64,000 bases of DNA from Sipunculus nudus. Lineage: Eukaryota; Annelida; Sipuncula; Golfingiida; Sipunculidae. The notes below the pieces were generated by a model. That model searched no databases, was not told where the DNA came from, and worked only from the letters and a program-made list of their open reading frames with translations. Of this stretch, positions 32,776 through 44,145 are shown in pieces; positions within the stretch are counted from its first letter, which is position 1, and each line of letters begins with the position of its first letter. Both the position numbers and the translations under genes were made by a program. The stretch spans positions 50,852,714 through 50,916,713 of the forward strand of contig CM049320.1 in the NCBI GenBank assembly GCA_026874595.1, read 5' to 3'.

Positions 32776-33777
32776 TGTTTGTGGTAGACTTTTTCTACTT
32801 CACTCGATCGAGGGTAGCGTCCGATCTCTTAGTGAATCAGCAAGTCGTGAGATGGTAGAATGGCCTTTGTTTGCACTAACCTTTCGTTTTTTAACTCCTC
32901 AAACATAGGCGCACATGGTAAGATAACATTGTACTGATTATTTCATAATTCTAGATGTCTAAGAACCTTATTTATGCCACGTAAAGGGTAAATGAACTTT
33001 GGAATATGTCCGATGATAATGTAAGGTTCAAATCCGTATTTAACTTCATGCCTCAGGCATATTGTCGTTTAGATACGTCGTGTTTTCCAGAAAGATTTTT
33101 GTGCATTTTTCAGGCGAGTTTGATGCATAATTCGACGATAATTATGGTTATAGTAATTCCCGTGTTTGTTTATGTAATTTTGTATCATACCATGTCAAGG
33201 ATTATTACATATTCAACTTAAGTAATGACGGAGTTAGATTCTCAGTATCACTACTGTGTCATATGGCAGCTCACATGTTGATAACATAAACTGTTATATG
33301 GCCATCACCAGTATACGTATTTAGTGGCCAGTAATATTGCCTCACAGACTGGAAAGTTTGTTTATTATAAGTATATATTTACCTTATACTTGGAGCAGAT
33401 AATGTAATCTAGTATTACATTTAACAGTCATTCAGGATATCGGACCTGATTAACCATGAGTGACTAATTGTTGAATTTATCTGTCCTATGAAATATTTTG
33501 CTTTTAATTAAAAAAGGTTCAATATTATTGTTACCAGATATGCCATTATGATGGATATTCATTTATTGTTTTTAAGACTAAACCAGCAACAAACAACACA
33601 TTGATAGCTATATAGCATATTCCAAAGTGCTATTTAATAGTCAATTATGTTATATAGTTGAGCCGGTACTATTTGCAATGTTTATTTGTTGTCAGTTTTC
33701 ACCCGGTTTAAGTGCGAGATGGAAATAAACTGCAGTAAAAGCATCTGTGTAGTTCTCGTCTGTTTGAGGGAGTTACA
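32776..33777 (+). repeat. BEL/Pao 5' LTR
   Basis: It starts TGTTTGTGGTAGACTTTTTC and ends GAGGGAGTTACA, matching 47230-47960 from TGTTTGCGGTAGAC to GAGAGTTACA. Shared interior words are GAGATGGTAGAATGG, GACGGAGTTAGATT, GTTGAGCCGGTACTATTTGC and AACTGCAGTAAAAG. This copy contains about 265 bp (roughly 32935-33215) missing from the 3' copy. Confidence 0.75.
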
Positions 33778-34160
33778 GTGAAAACTTGCCAGCGATCCAG
33801 ATTCGAGCCCTCGCACTAAAGTACAGTCAGAAAGTATTCTTCAGTCATAATTGTGTAACCTGTCCTGTACCATTTTCTTTCCTCCGTATTTATATATTTT
33901 ATATATCTTCCTGTTGGTTTCTATCAAGGAATAATTTAATCTTTTTTCTTCTTATGCTTTTATTTCATCTGTCTTTCTTTTTGCTCTTTGAATTCCACAT
34001 GTATTATTTTCTCTTCTTATACTTATTTTCAAGGTTTCCTATAATAAAGCAGGATTGGCGCCAATGTTATCTTCCTCAGTGTTTTGTATGGTAAATTTAT
34101 TACTGTATTATACTTTTTCTATTTCAAACAATATTTAGTTTCCATATTCCTCTACCACTC

Positions 34161-34890
34161 TTATATATTGATGTTTGCAATACAAGACTCACTGAAAGTG
34201 GTCAGATTTATAATTGGGTACAATTTCTGAATTAACTTTTCGTTCTTAAGCCCATTTGAAATATAAAAATTAACAAAACTGTTCTTTATTGGGTATGGAA
34301 GTTTTCTGGACCATGTATTTTTTTTAACTCCTAGATTTTTGTATCTCCATATGTCAACCAGTCCAATTTCATCCATCTAATATGATATAACGCTGTGGCT
34401 GTGTTTATTTGTATACGATCTACCTACAGTTTTATCTTTATTTAAGTGTAATACTGTATTCCATTATCCTTCTAGGTGCCTGTTATCATTGGCTTTATTT
34501 TAATTCTTATTAATAATATCATGAAAAGAGGATGATGTATCATTGTTAGGTCCATATATATTTGAAAGTGTCATGCGTATACTTTCAATTGTACAGTCTG
34601 CAATTATATATCTACCATTTTCGTCAATTTCTGTTTTATGTGTATCATACTGAATGTGATTTATAATCAAAATGGCTACTCCCCTAGAGTTACTGCTGCT
34701 ATGACTATAAAGAATTGTATGACCTCATTCTGAACACCACATATAATATGTCTTTCGTGGTATGTGTTTCTTGAATAAAAAATATTGATTTTATTCTTTG
34801 CAACCAGTAGAATGTTTCACGTCTTTCCTTGTTGTCTGCTAAAACCCTTGCATTAAAAGAAAGAAAATAAATACTACTTTTTGTCATGAA
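34161..34890 (-). pseudogene. LINE copy A endonuclease fragment
   Basis: In order on the minus strand: SIYFLSFNARVLADNKERRE, TFYWLQ, FFIQETHTTKD (catalytic Glu in QETH), HKTEIDENGRYIIADC, LSNIYGPNND, then MDEIGLVDIWRYKNLG and KKNTWSRKLPYPIKNSFVNF. The last block is the usual 'IDLWR ... FTW..P...SRID' end of the domain. Several frameshifts and stops. Confidence 0.8.
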
Positions 34891-36320
34891 TCAATATACC
34901 GACTCAGTCATATATTTTCCAACTAAAAGCATATTAATGGTAAAGCCTACAAGGCTACATGAACTAAATATCGCCCGTGTATAACAGTGAATACTGCCCG
35001 CATGGCCATAACCCTGGTTCGAAATGTTTAATCTAAAGCATACATGACATAACTTATACACTAGCAAGTAATGCATCAATAAAGTAATTTGTCGGCCTGA
35101 TATATCATAATCACATCTCATATATCTGAAAACAAATACCACATAATCCATATACATGATGTCACAGCATCAACAATAAGTTTATCTCGATCCCGCCAGC
35201 GCGCTGGCTTGTGGGTAGGGTCAAAGGTCAACCCATAAATAAACCTGCAAACGCAACACGTTTATATTATGTTCAGCCTTGGGAACTATCAATATGTATG
35301 TTTGTGGAGGAATCGAATGTTGGAATATGGGAATACATGCTAAATAAATAGAAATCTGAAGATTGCCAAAGCAATCAATGCCATCAGCACGGGAGACGTC
35401 AGTAGGTGCTCATCCAACGTTCTGTGGTACCGCTTACACGCCTTCGTTGAGGTACTCCTGTACATGTACATTGTCCGTGCAAAATATGTTATTTAAATTG
35501 ATTGACATTCGAGGCAGTTTGCCCATTTTAACTCAAAGGATTAGAACGATATCAGATATAAAACTTACAAATTCAACAGTTTTCTGAAGTGGGTTAGCAA
35601 GAAATACTAAATAAATAATAGGAATAAGGAGTAATGTGTTAAAATTAGAATTTTTGATAAGTAATATGCATTTACCATTTGAAGACATAAGTTTCAACAT
35701 GGGAAAAAGATACGAGACGTCGAACAATTATTGATTCACTGAAAGTGCATTGTCTTGTATGATTAACCGGCAATAGGGGATTTCGCGGCTTAACGTGCCA
35801 ATTATCTGTAATTATTTAATGTTTCACAAGAATTTTTCTCGTCAGTCACATCATATTTCCTTCAAAGCACAGGCGTACCTCAACGTAAATTTGTACCTCA
35901 ACGGAAAGACGTGAGCCTACTGGTACTGGTCCTACAATCTGCGATCGTCCTCGACGTGATAGATCAACTAACTCCTCTTTCTAACCGTAAACGGGCAATC
36001 CTCTCTGTTTCTCAGATATTTCTCTTTTCTGTCACTCTTGCACGATCCAAATACGACAAAAGTAGACATATTCATACCGATAGCGGAAGACTACAAGGAG
36101 TTATTAGAACCTGTACAAGAGAAAAGAAACACGAGTTGAACAGCGCAAAGAAATGCACATGGCATTTGTTTATGTGCCATGATCTTTTGACAGGGAATAT
36201 TGACTCATGCACACTCGGAACTATGAACAGGTTTACACACCCCAAAACTCGCTTGAGCGATAAATCAATACACAGAGTATGAAAACAACAAAATATCCTT
36301 CCAGTTGCACGTAATCTATA

Positions 36321-36400
36321 TCAGTCACCTTCCCTCACGGCTACTTTACATTTTCTATTTTTACACGTACATTGAATTCTATCACATCGGTTTTTACTGG

Positions 36401-36462
<62 letters not shown>

Positions 36463-37147
36463 GTTCGCACCAAAATGTTGATCACTGGTTTTTCGAACCC
36501 GTGAAAACTAATTATTATTTGTCGTTGACCTGTTGACTTTCCCTTTCTCAAACGGTGTGGATTTTCTACAAGATTTTTAATTTCTTCCTCGGATTTCGGC
36601 CCAAGTAGCTTATTTGTTGATATAAGTTTTGCCACAAATTGCACACAGTTCTTATCCTTTTGTTCTTTTATACCTGTAACACTGTTATTGAAATCTAAAC
36701 AGTATAGTTTCTGGTTGTAAAGTTTATACAGCATTTGCTGAGTGGATAAATTATTCCTGGTGTTTCTCATATGTCCCTTGTTTTTCTCTTAGTTTTGTAA
36801 GGTCTGTCTTTAAAGTTTTGTTTTGGTTTTCTACTATTTTATACAGTTAACTTCTACAGTCGGCATTTTTTGTGTGAATTCAAGGTTTTCTTTCAACTCC
36901 TATCTTTTTGGATTTTGATATTATTCAATTTTCTGTCGATTTCTTCTTGTAGTGATTTCTTTTTGGCAATTTGTATGGCCCTAGTTAATAATTTCTTCAA
37001 GTTCTCTAATCCACTGTCAATGTATTCTTCGATAACCTTAGTTTCCTCACCTTCACTATCAATCATACTGAATGTTTTACTTGCTATCAAAGACATACTA
37101 ATTTTTACAGTGATAGTTCCATGCATTTGCGTTAATGTGAAAGGCAT
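36321..37147 (-). pseudogene. LINE copy A ORF1 fragment
   Basis: It begins MPFTLTQMHGTITVKISMSL at 37147 and continues with a helical region (EEYIDSGLENLKKLLTRAIQ, KKKSLQEEIDRKLNNIKIQ). After a break comes LGPKSEEEIKNLVENPHRLR, the C-terminal ORF1 block that in L1/Tx1 elements reads 'ERAHR.G....RPIIVKF'. The copy-B start at 54973 has the same MPFTLTQMHGTITV. Confidence 0.7.
36404..36459. repeat. (AT)n microsatellite in LINE copy A
   Basis: Pure AT tract at the position equivalent to 53845-53893 in copy B, so it existed before the two copies separated or is a recurrent hot spot. Confidence 0.95.
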
Positions 37148-37464
37148 CCTTGGCCTTATTAATATCTATAACCCTGTCATATATTAATTGTCAGAAATGG
37201 GCCTGTGGGACATAACCAGCCACTACACTTCGTACTCTACATCGTAAATTATTATGTTCTGAAGAAACAAAAGTCTTTGTCTTCCTACATTCGCCATTTA
37301 TATGTCACTGAGTGAAGCACAAGAATGGAAGGTCGATACTCCAGGTAGGTTGTTAAATTTCTTGTATTGTTAAGGGAACATATTGTTACGCATACGCTTG
37401 AGTTAACCATTTAAATAACTACACGTACCAGCAATAGCGTTAAACAAAACATGTGTACACAGGG

Positions 37465-38170
37465 TATTTTTATCGCGACTCAAAAGAAGCATATCAGCAA
37501 GCATAGCGAGTATTAGGCGAAAGATATGACGAACCGTTCGTGATAAAACGGGCCATCCGTGAGAAGATAACAATATGGCAATGGATAGCTGATAAGGATG
37601 TGTAGGCTTTTGTGATTTTTTAAGTGCACCATCTAGTGCGATTTCACATGTCAAGAGGGTTTGGGAATATTGAACGGTTGCGACGAAAATATAAAGATTC
37701 TTGAAAAATCAGCAGAATTGTTAGTTCATAGATGGAATCAAGTGGTAGTTGAGAGGATGAGCAAGTCCCGGATATATCCAGATTTTCAGGCACTTTTGGA
37801 ATTTTTAGAAAATGAGATAAAAGTTGCGTGCAACCTATGATGCTCAACGTTCCTGCCCAAATCGGAAGCTTAGGAGATATTAGCAGATACAGTCGTACAG
37901 GGTCCAATACTGGTTTTGAAGGATAGTAAACAGTCATCGTCCAAGCTTTAACCGAACTCGCTTCCAACGACGGAGAAAGCTAGACTTCCATGTATTTTCT
38001 GTGAAGATTTTAACCACTCCATATCAACGTGTCCTGTGTTCGAAAAAAATAAACGACGGAAAAAGACACTTTATACACTCAAAACGTTTGTGTTTTGCTT
38101 ATCTAAGAAAGGGACACTTCTCCGGTAAATGTCGACCACGTCATACTTGCTGAATATGCAAAACGCGACA
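37465..38170 (+). pseudogene. BEL/Pao Gag fragment with zinc knuckle
   Basis: Blocks in changing frames: DSKEAYQQA, VLGERYDEPFVIKRAIREKI, HRWNQVVVERMSKSR, DFQAFLEFLENEIKVACN, CIFCEDFNHSISTCPVFEK, then FAYLRKGHFSGKCRPRHTC. The 'EAY..A...L..R.G.PFVI..A...KL' and 'F..FLE.E...ACNP' patterns are typical of BEL Gag. In the knuckle at 38091 the second Cys is Tyr, and a stop follows HTC. The N-terminus is missing because the LINE lies upstream. Confidence 0.8.
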
Positions 38171-38174
38171 CCCT

Positions 38175-39060
38175 ATGGGTCTCCATGAGGACCAGCCAGA
38201 CGAAATCAAGCAGGTCAAGTCAGAAATTACAAAGCCCCAGGCTCAAAATACCTCTCACAATGTAAAACGGCTCAATATCACATCAAGCATAATGCCAGTA
38301 TGGCTTTCCAGTACAGGCCAGCCAGACAAAGAGGCACTGACTTACGCCCTTCTTGACAACAAGATTGATACCAGCTTTGTGTTGGATGATATCGTAGAGA
38401 CGTGGAGTGTAAAGGCCAAAGAAGTTACACTGAAGATAAGAACAATGACTTCCACTGGCACTATTTTGGCTTCAAACGTCTGCGAGTTAGGGGCGTGTAT
38501 TTTTTTAAGAGAATCCCTCTACCTACCATCTATACACGCAGCTTTATACCAGTGGAGATATCACACATACCAACGCAGGAGACGGCATTACAATGGCCTC
38601 ATTCGGAACGCATTGCCCAAGAAATTCCCCCATTACAGACGTGAGGCGTCGGGTAACTGATAAGTTATGATTTTCCTTTAGCCCTCACGCCTCGTGAAGT
38701 TATCAGTGGCAGTAAAACTGAACCCTTTGCACAGCGGACAGACATCGGATGGAGTGTTATAGGTCTCCTAGCTGAACATTCCAGCTTAATTCGAAGAACC
38801 TCTGTTAAGAAATTCCAACAGTATCACAAGGGAAGGTGGTGAATGCGCTGAAGCGTGCTTCACCAGCAGATGAATATGAGTTCGATAAGAAAGTGTTTCA
38901 ACAAGACATCATGTTTCTCGATAAACCCACACTCGGCAAAGAGAAGACGGTAATATCGAATTATTTTTACTAATAAAGTCTCAGGATGTAACCTTGTCAA
39001 ACAACAACCGACTAGCATTTGTTTGATTAGAATGTTTGAAACGCAAGCTGAAGAGCGACT
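38175..39060 (+). pseudogene. BEL/Pao protease region
   Basis: The frame reads GLHEDQPDEI, then NITSSIMPVWLSSTGQ, ALTYALLDNKIDTSFVLDDI, KIRTMTSTGT. After a frameshift come LRVRGVYFFKRIPLPTIYTR, HIPTQETALQWPHSERIAQE, PLQT, then LTPREVISGSKTEPFAQRTD and IGWSVIG. This is the BEL aspartic protease domain; LLD is the likely catalytic aspartate. It would mature Gag-Pol. Frameshift near 38480 and further stops. Confidence 0.85.
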
Positions 39061-39411
39061 AGAAGTACGCTACCCATTAGAAAGCCTATATGGCAGACAT
39101 CATAGAAACGGGTAAAGCAGAGTTAGTGTCATAAGAAGTAACCGCTGGAGGGACGAAATGTGTTCCACACCATGGAGACAATCACTCCAACAAGCCGGAC
39201 AAAATTATAATCGTCTTTGTTTGTACAGTTAAATACCAAAGTATATCTCTCAATGATTGTCTTTTGAAAGGTTTCTAGTTTAATAACAACCTTCTGGGAG
39301 TCTTGCTTAGGTAAAGAAAGCATCCCATCGCGTTCATAGCAGGCATAGGACGAATGTTCCACCAGTTTTACGTTCGTCCAGCGGACCGAGTACTGTTAAG
39401 GTTCTTATTTT
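39060..39411 (+). pseudogene. BEL/Pao RT, N-terminal half
   Basis: Blocks: AYMADIIETGKAELVS, CVPHHGDNHSNKPDKIIIVF, YQSISLNDCLLKG, NNLLGVLLR, HPIAFIAGIGRMFHQFYVRP, ADRVLLRFL. These follow the BEL RT consensus through the first catalytic motif. There the expected Asp of 'MADIE.MFHQ' is Gly here (IAGIGRMFHQ). The reading stops abruptly after LLRFL, where the Gmr1-like LTR starts. Confidence 0.85.
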
Positions 39412-40227
39412 TTTTACAGGTGCCCTTTTTATTGTGTACCCCTGTCTTACAGATGATATTTTTGTTGTGCACACGGATGTTCCATATGTTGTTGGCATTT
39501 GGTTTGTGTGCCACGCGTAGCTCGTGTTGTGGCGGCCTCGCCTTGCCGGATGTTGCAGGCTCGATTTAATCCGCATTGGCTTAACCCTAGATACACAGCG
39601 TTCCCGTTCTAGTATGTTTGTTGAACGTGTGAACTGTGTATTATGGATTGTTCGTGAAAGGGAATTTTCTAGAGTTTTCGGGGGAAAGGTTATAAGAGTC
39701 TGTGTTTTAGAGCCGGGAGAGAGGTGAGAGAGTGTTCCAGCGGACACAGAAGCGTGTATGTCAGTTTGTGGGACCTATTCCGATAAGTGCGGGAATTATG
39801 GATTTTCTTCAGATTTTCTTCCGGATTTATGACGAATCTTATTTGGTCCTCAGTTTATTTTCGGGATTTTTACAAGAGCTTTACATTGGACTGTTATTTT
39901 CCGAAAGAATACATTTTTAAGGACTTGTCACTCTGACAGCGGTGGTATCCAGGTACTGTGCACTTTGTTTTTTTTTTACTTTGTGATTTTATTTATTTGC
40001 TGTTATGCTGCTGTTATACTGTGTCATTTTAACGATTTTGTGTAGTGTAATGTAAGGTTGTTTTAAGAATAAATTATGGTTATTTGTTAACAAAAAGCCA
40101 CTGACTTCTTTATTCATTCCCCTAGACATTACCCCCGGCCTAGTGTTACAGAATCTGAAATTTATTCTCCCTTACAAAATTTATGTTCATCACGAATACG
40201 TGATATGTTGATATTAGGTTCTGAACA
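39412..40227 (+). repeat. Gmr1-like 5' LTR
   Basis: It aligns from TTTTACAGG (solo LTR: TGTTACAGG) to GGTTCTGAACA (solo: GGTTCCGTAACA). The interior shares TGTTGCAGGCTCG, ATACACAGCGTTC, AGAGTTTTCGG and CATTGGACTGTTATT with the 3' LTR. Confidence 0.85.
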
Positions 40228-40233
40228 TAAAAT

Positions 40234-40251
40234 TGGGGGCTCGTCCGGGAT
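40234..40251 (+). promoter_or_regulatory. Primer binding site for tRNA-Pro
   Basis: TGGGGGCTCGTCCGGGAT is 18 nt long and begins 6 nt after the LTR end. It is the sequence known as the tRNA-Pro primer site of several retroelements, complementary to the 3' end of tRNA-Pro. It would prime minus-strand cDNA synthesis. Perfect survival in an otherwise damaged element suggests either recent activity or chance. Confidence 0.9.
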
Positions 40252-40399
40252 GCTTAATACTTTTGGAAATTTCTTAGGCCTGACCTGGACACTTTGTTTT
40301 ATCATACATTGTTTACAAGATTACATATTGCTTACAATACATTGTTTACGGGATTTATCTCAGTGTTCTTTTTTGTTATTGTTTTAACATCTTAACATT

Positions 40400-40740
40400 G
40401 CAGATTTCAAACCTGAGACATTTGTTGACGATCCCGAACCTGATCAACTTGAACAGTTGACAAAGGAACAGTTGTTGCGTTTGGGATAACACTTAGTGCT
40501 AAGTGTGAAAAAAAAAACTTTGAAAAAGCCTGATATCATACAAGATCTAGTTGGCAAAGGTTTAATTGAAGAGAGTAAAGTTGAAACATAAAAGAAATGA
40601 CAGTCTTGCTATGCAGTTGGAAATTAAAAAGGTCGAAATGCAACATGAGCTAACATTAAAAGAGAGAGAAGAACGGTTAGAAAGAGAAAGGCTAGAAAAA
40701 GAAATAGAAATAGACGAAATTTGCGAAGAAAATCTGTAAA
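40400..40740 (+). pseudogene. Gmr1-like Gag N-terminal remnant
   Basis: Frame: FKPETFVDDPEPDQLEQLTK, EQLLRLG, stop, then KKPDIIQDLVGKGLIEESKV, a short charged helix region and LEKEIEIDE. It matches the start of Gag at 26146 in the other element. At about 40740 it jumps to sequence that lies after the capsid there (GAAGGTCATCTAATATCTGA near 27115). The SCAN-like capsid has thus been deleted. Confidence 0.7.
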
Positions 40741-40859
40741 GTAGGAAGGTCATCCAATATCTGACTGCTGGAAACTTGCGAATAAACCAAAAAGCAAATC
40801 TTCTGGTTTTGTTTCAAAATCTATGCATAGAATAGTATAAGAGCCAGGCTCTTTTCATG

Positions 40860-41770
40860 TAAATAAGGCGTATAACTCCTTTATTGACTCTTATAAAGAG
40901 TTTGATGCTACGGAGGCCCACGTGCCTTCTAAATCCAAAGAAGAATCCGTAGCGAGCGGGTTAAAAACCTCAGTTGATTCCTGCGAGGAATTTAATAAGG
41001 CTAGCTCCTTTTAAGACTGCTGCGAGGAGTATTCTCTAAATAAGGCTTAGTCCTTTTATATGCGATGGTATTTTCAAATGAGGCCAGCTCCTCTTATGAC
41101 AAACTGAAGTTTGTTTCTGCTGAGGAAAATTCCTCTGTTGACTCCAATGAAGAGTTTGATGATAAAAAGGATGTAGATTCCTTAAATGACTCTGAAAAAA
41201 GAGTTTATGACTGACACTGTCAATGTCAGTTCTTTGTTTGATGAAACTGAGGTAGTAGATTCCTCTCCTGACTCTGAAATGGAGTTATTTGAGCCATTCA
41301 TACTTGATGGTTTTGTATCACTTTCAAGTGATTTTTCAGATTCTACCCTTATTGGATTTTTTAGGGACACTAGTTCAGGCCATACTCTCATGTTAGCAAA
41401 ATCTTTGCCATTTTCTAATAGGTCCTTTACTGGTGCACATGCACTTGTTAATGGTGTGGTTCCAGACAGGCACACTTCAATTTCGCTTCACAGTATACAT
41501 TTAAAGTCAGATTTGATTTCTGGGAATATTACTGTGGGCATAAGAACTACTGTACCCTTTAACGGAATTCAGTTGCTACTAGACAATGATGTTACAGGTA
41601 ACAAAGTACAGCCTGTACCAATAGTGACAGAAAAGCCGTCACTTGATCAGGACACTGATCCGAAAAGTCATGAAATTCCTGGTTTCTTTCCATCATGTGT
41701 TGTAACTAAATCTATGGCCACGAAAAACACACATGAGGATAATGGTCCAGATAATAACACTCTGTGAGTC
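40860..41770 (+). pseudogene. Gmr1-like protease/spacer region
   Basis: The longest open part is 41186-41767. Acidic spacer (VDSSPDSEMELFEPFI) leads to LMLAKSLPFSNRSFTGAHAL, then SIHLKSDLISGNITVGIRTT and FNGIQLLLDNDVTGNKVQPV. 'G...LL.ND..G.K' is the protease end of this lineage (usual LGNDLAG is changed to LDNDVTG). Upstream, the repeated 'DSCEEFNKA' motifs match 27350-27480 of the other copy. No clear D-T/S-G triad was seen. Confidence 0.7.
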
Positions 41771-41791
41771 ACTAGTGACTCGTCTAACGAC

Positions 41792-43110
41792 TTGCCCGTA
41801 CAGGATGAAGCATTTTCAAGGTCAGAACTTATCGCGGAACAGCTTAAGGACCCTGATATTTCATGTTTGTTTCCCAGGCCAGTTGCTGAAGATGAACTGT
41901 CACAGAACCCAGTTTGTGTCTATGTTAAAAATGGAGTGCTTATGCGTAAATTGCGACAACCTTATGTATGTGCTGATGATGAGTGGGCCATCAAACATCA
42001 AATAGTAATGCCAAAACGCTTTCGCAATGGAATTCTAAGCATGGCACATGAGCCTCCTTTGTCTGGCCATTTAGGTATAAATAAAACTTATCAGAAAGTT
42101 AGTACACACTTCTATTGGCCTAACCTCAGGACAGATGTTGTACAATATTGTAAATCATGCCATACATTCCAGATGGTAGGCAAGCCCAATCAGAATCATC
42201 CTAAAGCCCCACTTGGGCCTTTTCCTGCTTTCGAGGAACCATTCAGTAGGATTATTGTTGATTGTGTTTGACCTCTGCCAAAAACAAAATCTGGACATGT
42301 ATACTTGCTGACAATTATGTGCGCATCTACCAGGTTCCCTGAGGCAATACCATTGCCCAAAGTTAATGCCAAAAGTGTTGTCAAAGCTCTGTCTAAGTAA
42401 TTTACAACTTTTGGATTACCAAAATCCGTCCAGTCTGACCAAGTGTCTAATTTTATGTATGGCTTATTCCAACAAGTTATGCTTGAGCAAGGTATAAAAC
42501 AGTACAGCTCTTCCTTATTCCATCCTGAAAGTCAGGGCCCTCGAGCGTTTCACCAGACATTAAAAAAACATGATTAGGACCTATTGGTATGACACATAGA
42601 AAAGCTTGGATTGAGGAATCCACCGATTGCAGTTTGCTGTCAGAGAACCCTTTCAAGAGTCCTTGCGTTTCAGTCCCTTTGTACTAGTTTTCGGACATGG
42701 ACCGCGAACTAAACTTCCATTGAAAATGCTTAAAGAAAACTCTTGTGTGAAAATCCTGATTCTCTTAGTTTACTGCAGTAGGTCTCAGACTATTGCACTA
42801 AACTACACAATGATTGTGAGGTTGCAAAGTCATATCTGAAATCTGCACAAAGAAAATGAAAACAAAGTATGACAAGCACACTGTAAATAGGACGGTAGAG
42901 CCTGGTAAAAAGGTCCTTGCCTTACTTCCCATCCCTGGCAGACCTTTGCAAGCTAGGTATTTTGGTCCATACATTGCTGACAAGAAAGTCAGTGATTTAA
43001 ATTACTATTGTTGACACCAGATAGGCATAAGAAGAAACAAATGTGCCATGTTAACATGTTGAAACAATATTATGACAGAAATAGCACATCAGTTGTTGTA
43101 CATCATGTTA
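41792..43110 (+). pseudogene. Gmr1-like integrase (zinc finger, core, GPY module)
   Basis: Order: zinc-binding HHCC region (AHEPPLSGHLGINKTY, FYWPNLRTDVVQYCKSCHTF); core with the three acidic residues visible as RIIVDCV, SVQSDQVSNF and LFHPESQGP; then a GPY/F module (YFGPYIADKKVSD) and QMCHVNMLKQYYDR. A stop follows VDCV and several more interrupt the core. Integrase joins element cDNA to host DNA. It lies before RT here, between the same pair of LTRs. Confidence 0.85.
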
Positions 43111-43143
43111 CTGCTGTAAATTGTGTAAACACTGACCCTGACC

Positions 43144-43455
43144 CTGCCGTTTGCCATGAACTCGCCAGCCACGTTCCAGCGCCTCATCCATATGGTTGTC
43201 AAGGACATTCAGGGCTGCGACATATATATTGATGACCTCATCGTGTACAACGACACCTGGGAGAAATATCTGCAAATTCTTCACGACCTCTTCGAAACAC
43301 TCAGTGAAGCACGTCTGACCGTCAACTGAATAAAATCTGAATTATTGTCATGCACAAGTAACATTTTGGGTCATATTGTAAGGCAGGGTCAGGTAAAATC
43401 TGTTGAAGCTAAGATGAGTGCTATTTCTGCATTTCTTAGACCAGAAAACAAAAGC
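43144..43455 (+). pseudogene. Gmr1-like reverse transcriptase, palm fragment
   Basis: The frame starts LPFAMNSPATFQRLIHMVVK and includes DIYIDDLIVYNDTWEKYLQI (YIDD catalytic box), LSEARLTVN, stop, ILGHIVRQGQVKSVEAKMSA. The fingers and first half of the palm are missing; the junction at about 43144 follows the integrase tail directly. Confidence 0.85.
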
Positions 43456-44022
43456 AAATGATGCGTTTTCTTGGTATGGTTGAATACTACAGGAAGTTTT
43501 GTCCAAATTTTTCTGCTGTAGCTGAACCTTTGACTAATTTGTTAAAGAAGAAACAAAAGTTTGTATGGAATGTTCAGTGTGAAAATGCATTTCAGAATTT
43601 GCAAGCAATTCTGCAAAGCTCACCAGTTTTAGCAGCTCCAGACTTTTCTGTACCTTTTAAGTTAGCTGTAGATGCTAGTGATACTGCTGCTTGTGCTGTG
43701 TTGTTACAAGAAGGCAATGATGGCATAGATCATCTAATTTGTTATTTCTCAAGAAAGTTTAATGCAAACCCGGAAAACTCCACTATTGAAAAAGAATATT
43801 TGGCTTTGATCTTGGCATTGCAACATTTTTAGGTTTATGTTACTTCATCAGTCAAGCCTATCATTGTCTTCATCGAACACAATCCCCTCACGTTCATGAA
43901 CAAGTTGAAGTGTAACAATCAAAGATTGTTGAGATGGAGTTTGTTCTTGCAGGATTCCAATCTTGAAATCAGACACATTAAAGGGAAAGACAATGTACTT
44001 GCACATTGCTTATCGAGATAAT
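43456..44022 (+). pseudogene. Gmr1-like RT connection and RNase H
   Basis: Open over 43458-43832: MMRFLGMVEYYRKFCPNFSA, EPLTNLLKKKQKFVWNVQCE, VLAAPDFSVPFKLAVDASDT (RNase H Asp in VDAS), AVLLQEG, CYFSRKFN, YSTIEKEYLAL-like (STIEKEYLALILALQHF). After a stop come FIEHNPLTFMNKLK and RHIKGKDNVLAHCLSR at 43975-44020, the usual end of the domain. Confidence 0.9.
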
Positions 44023-44145
44023 TATGAAATGTTGTGAACAAGATGTTTCTGTAATGTTGTAAATAAGATGATTTTTGAGTTGTTGTAAAAATTTAGTGAT
44101 TGTGACCGCAAAAAGAAAGATTTAAGTCTCTTTAACTTTCTTTTT

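Larger units (their letters stand above)
33831..37440 (-). mobile_element. L1/Tx1-like LINE, copy A
   Basis: On the minus strand: 5' region (37440-37148), ORF1 (37147-36321), a poorly recognisable stretch containing an AT tract, endonuclease (34890-34161), then the EN-RT linker (34110-33850). It then abruptly meets the BEL LTR flank. No RT is present. The same arrangement is found at 48820-55265 (copy B), including the AT tract at the matching place. ORF1 and endonuclease frames are broken. Confidence 0.75.

Noticed and set aside
33778-33830. Primer binding site after the BEL LTR (GGTTCGAG.CC words)
   Set aside because: The words resemble a T arm rather than the complement of a tRNA 3' end, so no primer site is claimed.
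39551-40227. Gmr1-like 5' LTR starting at TGTTGCAGG (39551)
   Set aside because: The solo LTR shows that the family terminus is TGTTACAGG, which places the start at about 39412; the TGTTGCAGG point is internal and coincides with a deletion in the 3' LTR.
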